The notes under the pieces are model-generated. The model saw only the letters and a program-made list of their open reading frames with translations, made no database searches and was not told the origin of the DNA. From CAZLWA01 sp964563165 (lineage in GTDB: Bacteria; CLD3; SB21): a DNA stretch of 5,058 nt. This document shows positions 1-4,662 of the stretch, piece after piece. Positions within the stretch are counted from its first letter, which is position 1; each line of letters starts with the position of its first letter. Where the stretch lies: positions 1 through 5,058 of the forward strand of contig CAZLWA010000081.1 of the NCBI GenBank assembly GCA_964563165.1. Direction: 5' to 3'. The translations under genes were made by a program, and so were the position numbers.

Positions 1-325
1 TTTCCCAAGTTGCCCAGTGCGGAACGATATTCGAATTAGCGATGATTACGCGCGGCGCATCCGCATGCGATTTGAAAACGGCGACCGGCTTCCCGGACTG
101 CACGAGCAGCGTTTCGTCATTTTCAAGGTTTTGCAGGCTTCTCACGATCGCATCGAAACATTCCCAGTTACGCGCGGCTTTTCCCGATCCGCCGTAAACG
201 ACCAGTTCCTGAGGATTTTCGGCCACATCGGGATCGAGATTATTCATCAGCATGCGCATGGCCGCTTCCTGCTGCCAGCCTTTGCATGTGAGCTGAGTGC
301 CTCGCGGCGCGCGGATCGTTCTCAT
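1..325 (-). CDS. hutU: Urocanate hydratase (urocanase), N-terminal part, cut by window edge
   Basis: Urocanase converts urocanate to 4-imidazolone-5-propionate, the second step of cytoplasmic histidine degradation, using tightly bound NAD+ as an electrophile. Only the first 108 codons are present; the frame is open to base 1. The family's N-terminal blocks are all visible: IRAPRGTQLTCKGWQQEA (residues 4-21), MRMLMNNLDPDVAENP (23-38), ELVVYGGSGKAARNWEC (40-56), DETLLVQSGKPVAVF (70-84) and APRVIIANSNIVPHWATWE (90-108). The YGG-G-AARN stretch belongs to the NAD+-binding region. A Ser follows YGG where I recall Ile in well-studied urocanases; the significance is unknown. The ATG at 325 is the only reasonable start because an in-frame TGA lies four codons upstream. 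The start is 4 bases past the ThyX-like stop codon, so translation is probably coupled. No hutH, hutI or hutG is visible; they could lie beyond the left edge. The family assignment is very secure. Confidence 0.96.
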   Translation of the reverse strand, partial: MRTIRAPRGTQLTCKGWQQEAAMRMLMNNLDPDVAENPQELVVYGGSGKAARNWECFDAIVRSLQNLENDETLLVQSGKPVAVFKSHADAPRVIIANSNIVPHWATWE

Positions 326-329
326 AGGT

Positions 330-1880
330 TTAGATCACCCTCTGATAATCTTTGATATCGAAAGTCCACACGCGCTCGCCGCAGAACCGGGCGCCTTCCG
401 GGCAATACGGACGGATATCGGCTAACTGGCGTATGCCGCACGGCGGCAACAAGAATTTTCCGATAAGCGGATTGATCTTCATGATTTGTTCCGTTTCGTC
501 CACCGAAGCGCGCCATATTTCTTCCTGCGCGAGATAGCACAGGCGCATGGATAATTTATGATGCAAATTGAGCAGGTCGGAGGATTCGGTAAACCGTATC
601 GAAACGGCATTGGGCAAGAGATACATGACAAATTCGTCCGGAACATTGAGTTTTTTCAGACGGCGCATATACTCCCAGGATTGCATCATGACTTCGTCAT
701 AATATTTCTGTATTTCGGAGTCCTGCTCGACCAACACGGGCGTGATATAATCGGGTTCATCCGAGTTGTGCGTCATCAATATCGGCCTCGATCCCGGCGT
801 CATGCGATGCCGCTGGTCCTGCGAATCCGCCGTATGGCTTAATACTTTCCGGAACGTGTAATGCGGATGGAACAGCGCGCGGGAAATCTTGGACAGCGTG
901 GTCAGGTTCAGCGATTCTCCGAATAATTTATTTTTAGACGGATCCAGCGCCAACCGGATCGCCTCTTCATCCGCCAAATGATTCTTAGTCACCCCCAAAA
1001 CTTCTCTGACGCTTTGCGCAAGGATCGATTCGTTGTTGATCTTGTAATCCACCAGCTTTGAAATGCGCCCGTCCAGACTTTGATCGAACTCCTTCAAAAA
1101 AGCCGTTTGATTTTTCTGATTGTAATAATCCTGATGTTCGGTAAAAAATCTGTACTCCGTTGTTTCTTCGAGGGGAATCTCCTCTTCGAGAATGACTTTG
1201 TACAGCGGGTCTACTTTGATGAGTTCCTGCACCATTTTTTCGATGACCGTTTTTTGTTCGAGCGGCGTATCGAATTGGCTGGACAGACGGTAATAGCGCA
1301 GCAGCGTAATGCCGCTCACGGTGTGATACATGTACGCCATTGCCGCAACCGGGATCACGTAGCGGGCAATTTCCTGGCATTTTTTCTGAATTTCTTTGGC
1401 GTATTTTTCCTTCACCTTCACGCGCGACGGAAATCGTTTGAAATAGGCGTCTTCCGCCACCGGTTTGAGCATCGTATTCAGGCGCACATACGCCGCCATT
1501 TGATAATCGATGGCTGTGCGGTAGACGGAAAGCGCTTCGCCTTCCATCGGCGGAATCAAAAAGCTGTCTTTTTTGATTTCCACATACCGCTGGCTGACTT
1601 GTTCGGAGTTATAATACGGATGGCTGTGCAGGAAGCTCCAGATGAACTGCCGCGAAATATTCGTCAATTGAAATTGAAAATACGCATGTGTAAAAACCGT
1701 GTGATGGCCTGCCTGATAGACGCTTTGCGCGAGCAAAAAATTCTTATCCGTAATTTGCTCGTCGCGGACAATGCCCTTGCTCGAGTAGCAGGTCCGTGCC
1801 GTTGCGATCGCATTCTGAAACGGCGTAGAAAAGGCTTTCGATAAAACAACGACAGGTTGCTCGGAAAGAAAGGTTTTCAA
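330..1880 (-). CDS. Tandem ThyX-like protein (two fused flavin-dependent thymidylate synthase domains)
   Basis: ThyX enzymes methylate dUMP to dTMP with FAD, NADPH and methylene-tetrahydrofolate; they are homotetramers of roughly 220-250-residue subunits. This protein has 516 residues and two ThyX-like halves. The first (about 8-235) has ARTCYSSKG (28-36), AGHHTVFTHAYFQF (57-70) and ISRQF...NSEQVSQRY (75-99), but the signature RHR is replaced by Ser-His-Pro. The second (about 325-465) has a true RHR at 357-359 in QRHRMTPGSRP, and LHHKLSMRLCYLAQEEIWRAS (439-459) resembling the substrate-binding 'LR....AQ.EIR' block. A charged linker of about 90 residues joins them. The tail carries Cys481, Cys493 and Cys500 in PPCG and CPEGARFCGERVW. 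The start is a TTG preceded by AAAGGA; an in-frame TGA lies eight codons upstream and no in-frame ATG occurs near the start. Whether it makes dTMP is open, since each half departs from the canonical site. It is the first gene after a repeat-filled gap and is tightly followed by hutU. Confidence 0.82.
   Translation of the reverse strand: MKTFLSEQPVVVLSKAFSTPFQNAIATARTCYSSKGIVRDEQITDKNFLLAQSVYQAGHHTVFTHAYFQFQLTNISRQFIWSFLHSHPYYNSEQVSQRYVEIKKDSFLIPPMEGEALSVYRTAIDYQMAAYVRLNTMLKPVAEDAYFKRFPSRVKVKEKYAKEIQKKCQEIARYVIPVAAMAYMYHTVSGITLLRYYRLSSQFDTPLEQKTVIEKMVQELIKVDPLYKVILEEEIPLEETTEYRFFTEHQDYYNQKNQTAFLKEFDQSLDGRISKLVDYKINNESILAQSVREVLGVTKNHLADEEAIRLALDPSKNKLFGESLNLTTLSKISRALFHPHYTFRKVLSHTADSQDQRHRMTPGSRPILMTHNSDEPDYITPVLVEQDSEIQKYYDEVMMQSWEYMRRLKKLNVPDEFVMYLLPNAVSIRFTESSDLLNLHHKLSMRLCYLAQEEIWRASVDETEQIMKINPLIGKFLLPPCGIRQLADIRPYCPEGARFCGERVWTFDIKDYQRVI
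335..342 (-). promoter_or_regulatory. Shine-Dalgarno of hutU inside the end of the ThyX-like gene
   Basis: The minus strand reads GAGGGTGA, close to the consensus GGAGGTGA, and ends 9 bases before the hutU ATG. It lies in the last codons (Arg-Val-Ile) of the upstream ThyX-like gene. A ribosome finishing that gene would cover this site, which supports one transcript and translational coupling. It also supports the ATG at 325. Confidence 0.7.
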
Positions 1881-1883
1881 ATT

Positions 1884-1889
1884 TCCTTT
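1884..1889 (-). promoter_or_regulatory. Shine-Dalgarno deciding the TTG start of the ThyX-like gene
   Basis: The minus strand reads AAAGGA followed by AAT and then TTG. The spacing of 3 bases is shorter than usual. The site matters because the gene has no usable ATG: the frame closes with TGA at 1902-1904, and the family's N-terminal beta strand (EQPVVVLSKAFSTP) begins at residue 7, so a start further in would remove conserved sequence. Confidence 0.55.
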
Positions 1890-1890
1890 A

Positions 1891-1925
1891 GTTAATAGTT
1901 GTCAGTTGTCAGTTCTCAGTGTAAT
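1891..1925. repeat. Heptanucleotide array, GTTGTCA type
   Basis: On the plus strand the units are gttaata, gttgtca, gttgtca, gttctca and gtgtaat, each exactly 7 bases long. The middle three are near-identical and the outer two degenerate. The array ends a few bases before the Shine-Dalgarno of the ThyX-like gene, so it lies in that gene's probable 5' leader or promoter region. Confidence 0.75.
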
Positions 1926-1932
1926 ATTTAAC

Positions 1933-1974
1933 GTTTGGCTTTTGGCCTTTGGCTTTTGGCTTTTGGCCTTTGCC
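1933..1974. repeat. Heptanucleotide array, TTTTGGC type, six units
   Basis: On the plus strand six consecutive 7-base units read gtttggc, ttttggc, ctttggc, ttttggc, ttttggc and ctttgcc. Variation is almost confined to the first base of each unit. Translated on the plus strand the array gives a Trp/Leu/Phe/Ala-rich hydrophobic string, a typical false small-protein call. The unit contains the half-palindrome GGC/GCC, so neighbouring units can form short hairpins. Confidence 0.85.
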
Positions 1975-1978
1975 TTTT

Positions 1979-2012
1979 TCAGCCAGAGGCTGATGCGCCT
2001 TTGGCGCAGCCT
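1979..2012. repeat. Two abutting mini-hairpins with an alternative larger stem
   Basis: Two perfect 6-bp stems with 3-base loops sit directly side by side: TCAGCC-AGA-GGCTGA (1979-1993) and TGCGCC-TTT-GGCGCA (1994-2008). A competing fold pairs AGGC (1987-1990) with GCCT (2009-2012), extending the second stem across a 3-base bulge and breaking the first hairpin. On the plus strand the larger stem runs into TTTT (2012-2015), so it could be a weak terminator for plus-strand transcripts. On the minus strand, where the genes lie, A residues follow, so it is not a classic intrinsic terminator there. Confidence 0.6.
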
Positions 2013-2026
2013 TTTCAATTTTGACT

Positions 2027-2050
2027 TCTCAGCATCTCGGCGTCTCCGCG
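2027..2050. repeat. Three degenerate octamers, TCTCxGCG type
   Basis: The plus strand reads tctcagca, tctcggcg and tctccgcg in a row, followed by gtgagtat. Each unit keeps TCTC and a G/C-rich second half. It sits 10 bases from the stop codon of the enoyl-CoA hydratase gene, in its 3' untranslated region. Similar 'ctcTGCGtctctgcggtga' phrases recur in intergenic DNA of various bacterial genomes in my memory, but I cannot check that here. Confidence 0.45.
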
Positions 2051-2060
2051 GTGAGTATTT

Positions 2061-2840
2061 TTACGAATTACTCCATTTCGGTTTTCGCTTTTCCGCAAAG
2101 GCTTTCAATGCTTCCAGCCGGTCTTTGGTCGGAATGACGCCGTGGTAGCATTCATTTTCAATTTTCAGGCCTTTCGCTAAAGACTTATCGAGCCCCCGGC
2201 GCACGGCTTTTTTTGCGAGACGAACGGCGATAGGTGCATTCGCCGCAATCTCCTCTGCCAGCTGCATCGCGAATGGATTTAATTCTTTCAGAGGCACGAC
2301 CGCATTGGCCACGCCGTCGCGCAAGGATTCATCCGCCGTAAAAATACGCGCCGTCAGGATCCACAGAAGTCCTTTCGAATAACCGATCAGCCGCGGCAGA
2401 CGCTGCGTACCGCCCGCGCCGGGAATTATACCCAGAGCGGTTTCGCGTAAACCCGTTTTCACATCATCCGCGAAAATCCTGAAATCGCAGGCCAGCGCCA
2501 ATTCACATCCGCCTCCGAGGGCGCTGCCGTTCACCGCCGCGATGGTGGGAATTGGAATATCGCCGATCTTCCGGATGACACCGCCGATAACCCGTTTAAC
2601 GAATTTTTTCACCTCCGCTTCGCTCATGCCCTGCCGTTCTTTCAGGTCCGCCCCGGCGCAGAAATTTTCCAACTCGGACCTTAAGATGACGACGCGAGCC
2701 GATGCGTCGGCGCGGATGCGGCTGCAGGCTTCCGATAATTCGGCCAGCAATTCCCGGTTGAGCGCATTCACTTTCGGACGGTTCAGAGAGACCGTCACGA
2801 TCCCATTTTCATTTTGATATAAAATGTTCTTAAACTGCAT
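2061..2840 (-). CDS. Enoyl-CoA hydratase/isomerase family protein, AUH (methylglutaconyl-CoA hydratase)-like
   Basis: This is a crotonase-fold enzyme of 259 residues, the usual family length, expected to hydrate an enoyl-CoA thioester in the cytoplasm. The oxyanion-hole segments are CAGADLKE (61-68) and ALGGGCE (107-113). The two catalytic glutamates of enoyl-CoA hydratase correspond to Glu113 and Glu133, exactly 20 residues apart as in the rat enzyme. Subfamily clues favour methylglutaconyl-CoA hydratase (leucine breakdown): CAGADLKER..MSEAEV, GLRETALGIIPGAGGTQRLPR (GLxET rather than the FGQPE of short-chain hydratases) and IPTKDRLEALKAFAEKRKP at the C terminus. A generic short-chain enoyl-CoA hydratase remains possible. 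The ATG start has GGAG 9 bases upstream (2850-2853). It stands alone between two repeat tracts, and no other leucine or fatty-acid degradation gene is visible. Confidence 0.93.
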   Translation of the reverse strand: MQFKNILYQNENGIVTVSLNRPKVNALNRELLAELSEACSRIRADASARVVILRSELENFCAGADLKERQGMSEAEVKKFVKRVIGGVIRKIGDIPIPTIAAVNGSALGGGCELALACDFRIFADDVKTGLRETALGIIPGAGGTQRLPRLIGYSKGLLWILTARIFTADESLRDGVANAVVPLKELNPFAMQLAEEIAANAPIAVRLAKKAVRRGLDKSLAKGLKIENECYHGVIPTKDRLEALKAFAEKRKPKWSNS

Positions 2841-2849
2841 TTATTCTCT

Positions 2850-2853
2850 CTCC
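2850..2853 (-). promoter_or_regulatory. Shine-Dalgarno of the enoyl-CoA hydratase gene
   Basis: The minus strand reads GGAG, followed by 9 bases (AGAGAATAA) and then ATG. It lies just beyond the heptad tract, so the repeat ends short of the ribosome-binding site. It supports the ATG at 2840. Confidence 0.65.
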
Positions 2854-2865
2854 AACGCAAGGCCT

Positions 2866-2970
2866 GCTGTTAGCTGTTGGCTGTTAGTCATTATTCATTA
2901 TTCATTATTCATTATTCATTATTCATTATTCACTGATAACTGATAACTGATAACTGTCAACTGACGACTA
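2866..2970. repeat. Continuous tract of 15 heptanucleotides with changing unit sequence
   Basis: The plus strand can be cut into 15 consecutive 7-base units without a gap: gctgtta, gctgttg, gctgtta, gtcatta, five copies of ttcatta, ttcactg, three copies of ataactg, tcaactg and acgacta. The unit changes twice while the 7-base period is kept, and junction units (gtcatta, ttcactg) mix both neighbours. The last degenerate unit overlaps the TAG stop codon of the ACT gene (2968-2970). It fills nearly the whole 127-base gap between the ACT and hydratase genes. It resembles the heptanucleotide short tandem repeats described in filamentous cyanobacteria. There is no sign of coding or of CRISPR-like spacers. 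Confidence 0.92.
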
Positions 2971-3420
2971 GACCCTGTGCATCGCCCTGAATACGTCCTC
3001 ATGCTGAGCGAGTATGCGAATGCCGATCTGTTCGCTTGTTTTTGAAAGATTGTCTTTGATAATGCCGAACGGGCAGACGGAATTTTTGATATCGACAAGC
3101 ATGATCAATGTAAAAAATTCCTGCATGATCTTCTGGCTGACGTCGAGAATATCGCAGTTGCAATTGGTCAGCGTTTGCGAAATGCTGGAAATGATACCCG
3201 GCTGATTTTTCCCGAATGCCGTCACAATAATACGTCCCTCGGTTTGATTAAGATATTTGAATGTGCTGGGATGTTCGGTAACAAACTTGGAATGGTCTTC
3301 GTCAAGCCGCTTGACCGTTTCCATGACGACTTTTTTTACCAACGCATCGCTCGCCTCCGAACCCAACTGACGTTTGGTTTCCTGAACAATACTTCGAATT
3401 TGATCCTCTGTTATCGCCAT
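2968..3420 (-). CDS. ACT-domain protein of the UPF0237/GcvR-like type with an N-terminal helical extension
   Basis: The protein has 150 residues. Residues about 62-150 form an ACT domain of the UPF0237 kind: RIIVTAFGKNQPGIISSISQ (63-82), then NCDILDVSQKIMQEFFTLIMLV (88-109), ending in ILAQHEDVFRAMHRV, as in small ACT proteins that finish '...IFEAMYNI'. ACT domains usually bind amino acids or similar small ligands and act as sensors or regulators; the ligand here is unknown. The turn is GKNQPGI where GKDxPGI is commoner. UPF0237 proteins are usually about 90 residues, so the first 60 are extra; they contain two similar amphipathic stretches 20 residues apart (IVQETKRQLGSE at 11-22 and VVMETVKRLDED at 31-42). 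The ATG has GGGAG 4 bases upstream (3425-3429). It follows the kinase gene after 19 bases, so it is probably co-transcribed and may modulate signalling, but nothing proves that. Confidence 0.85.
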   Translation of the reverse strand: MAITEDQIRSIVQETKRQLGSEASDALVKKVVMETVKRLDEDHSKFVTEHPSTFKYLNQTEGRIIVTAFGKNQPGIISSISQTLTNCNCDILDVSQKIMQEFFTLIMLVDIKNSVCPFGIIKDNLSKTSEQIGIRILAQHEDVFRAMHRV

Positions 3421-3439
3421 ATCTCTCCCGGGTTATTAT

Positions 3440-4660
3440 TCAATTTTCTTTCAATTGAATTCGAATCGTCGTCCCCTGACCGGGGGCGCTTTCCTTCACA
3501 AATATTTTTCCGTGATGATAGTCTTCAATAATGCGTTTCGCAAGACTCAATCCCAGTCCCCATCCGCGTTTTTTGGTGCTGAAGCCCGGGCGAAAAACAT
3601 TGTAGTGATCTTTCAGTTCAATGCCGCGGCCGTTGTCCGTCACATCCAAATATACATTTCCGTTGTTGCGGCTCAAGGATAATTTGATGATGCCTTCGCG
3701 GTTCTCGATCGCGTCCACCGCGTTCTTTACGACATTCTCAACTACCCAGCCGAACAGCTGCGGATTCAGGTACGGGGACGTTTCCGCGCCGTAGTCCTCT
3801 TCTATGACAATTTTCTTGCCTAATTGCGGCAATCGTTTTCTGAAATACTGGACAATTTCTTTGACCAGCGGCGCCACTTCAGACGGTTTCAAGTCTGAGC
3901 TTGAGCCGATTTGAGAAAAGCGTGAAACAACTTTGTCTACGCGTTTGAGATCCACTTCCATTTCACTGATAATTTTCAGCATGCTCTCCCGTCCGTCGGC
4001 CTCTTGCTTCATCAATTCGAGCCAGCCCATCAGCGAAGAAATCGGCGTACCCAATTGATGCGCCGTCTCTTTCGCCATTCCTATCCAAATCGAACGCTGT
4101 TCACTCCGTTTGATGTTGCTGAATCCGATGTACCCGATCAAAATGAACGCCCCGACGACCGCGATCGAAACAACGGGCAGCCACGCCATTTGGCGAATGA
4201 GTTTCGTATCCGTGTCATAATGGATATAACCCAGCGTCGTAGTTTGAAAAAGGATCGGAATAGGTTCATTACCCTTATCCATTTCAGCGATGATCTGTTT
4301 AAGCCGCTCGGTCGTCACGGCGGTCAACGTATCTCCTGGAATTTCTTTGATATTTTTCCAGGAAAGCGGCATGCCTTTGGGATCGGTATTAACAATGGGG
4401 AAATCAAGGCGTTTGATCACCTGATCAAACATAAAAGTATATTCGCCCTCCGGATCCTCCTGGCCGATGCGTGCGATCAACTGCGTATAAATGCGTACGA
4501 GATGCCGTGAGTCTTCCCGCAGGCGCTCCACGACGTATTGCGTGTAGGCCATCACGGCGAAAATGATCACGATCGCAAAAACGAACAAACCGCTTTTAAA
4601 ATTCACCGTTAACCGGTAAGGGTTCTTTACGGACCGCGTTTTCTTTTTCGACTTGTGCAT
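3440..4660 (-). CDS. Membrane-bound sensor histidine kinase
   Basis: This 406-residue protein should autophosphorylate on His and pass phosphate to an unseen response regulator. A basic N terminus (KSKKKTR) precedes a first membrane helix (about 23-43). A sensor region outside the membrane (about 44-158) of no recognised fold follows, then a second helix (about 159-180) and, with no room for a HAMP or PAS domain, the dimerisation domain GMAKETAHQLGTPISSL with phospho-acceptor His201. The ATPase domain (about 262-404) has the N-box WVVENVVKNAVDAIE (305-319; Asn309 and Asn313), the G1 box DNGRGIE (342-348), and FRPGFSTKKRG (356-366) leading into the G2 box GWGLGLSLA. All catalytic boxes are intact. 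The ATG start is 2 bases after the TAA of the glycosidase gene, with only a weak A-rich leader and no clear Shine-Dalgarno, which suggests translation coupled to the upstream gene. No response regulator is present, so its partner must be encoded elsewhere. Confidence 0.94.
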   Translation of the reverse strand: MHKSKKKTRSVKNPYRLTVNFKSGLFVFAIVIIFAVMAYTQYVVERLREDSRHLVRIYTQLIARIGQEDPEGEYTFMFDQVIKRLDFPIVNTDPKGMPLSWKNIKEIPGDTLTAVTTERLKQIIAEMDKGNEPIPILFQTTTLGYIHYDTDTKLIRQMAWLPVVSIAVVGAFILIGYIGFSNIKRSEQRSIWIGMAKETAHQLGTPISSLMGWLELMKQEADGRESMLKIISEMEVDLKRVDKVVSRFSQIGSSSDLKPSEVAPLVKEIVQYFRKRLPQLGKKIVIEEDYGAETSPYLNPQLFGWVVENVVKNAVDAIENREGIIKLSLSRNNGNVYLDVTDNGRGIELKDHYNVFRPGFSTKKRGWGLGLSLAKRIIEDYHHGKIFVKESAPGQGTTIRIQLKEN

Positions 4661-4662
4661 CT

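Larger units (their letters stand above)
1881..2060. other. 180-base repeat-rich intergenic region between the hydratase and ThyX-like genes
   Basis: No gene is supported here on either strand. From high to low coordinates it holds three octamer-like units, a pair of abutting small hairpins, six heptads of the TTTTGGC type and four to five heptads of the GTTGTCA type that stop just before the ThyX-like ribosome-binding site. I could not recognise a convincing promoter for the ThyX-like gene; the AT-rich stretch at 1921-1931 is the only weak candidate for a -10 region, so the gene may depend on read-through from upstream. Confidence 0.75.

Noticed and set aside
17..355. Plus-strand frame of 112 residues at the left edge
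   Set aside because: The minus strand here encodes an unmistakable urocanase N terminus that is open to the window edge; the plus-strand frame has no family resemblance.
985..1380. Minus-strand 131-residue frame inside the ThyX-like gene, considered as sign of a frameshift
   Set aside because: The main frame is continuous over 516 codons and keeps family motifs on both sides, so no frameshift is needed.
1080..1844. Plus-strand frame of 254 residues, the longest on that strand
   Set aside because: It lies wholly antisense to the ThyX-like gene, has no recognisable domain and no convincing start signal, and its Arg/His/Phe-rich composition is typical of a reverse-complement shadow.
1979..2015. 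Rho-independent terminator for the enoyl-CoA hydratase gene
   Set aside because: On the gene's strand the hairpins are followed by A residues, not U residues; only the plus strand has a short T run, and no plus-strand gene is there.
1906..2148. Plus-strand 80-residue reading frame giving a Trp/Leu/Phe/Ala-rich hydrophobic peptide
   Set aside because: It is a translation of the TTTTGGC heptad array and the hairpins, then runs antisense into the hydratase gene. It has no ribosome-binding site and no family motif.
2027..2150. Attachment site or insertion-sequence end in the repeat-rich gap
   Set aside because: No transposase or integrase, no terminal inverted repeats of useful length and no target-site duplication were seen.
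2866..2970. CRISPR array
   Set aside because: The units are 7 bases long and contiguous, without spacers; no cas gene is present.
4004..4510. Plus-strand frame of 168 residues antisense to the histidine kinase
   Set aside because: The kinase motifs are intact on the minus strand; this frame has none and is rich in Arg, His and Asp in the way antisense shadows are.
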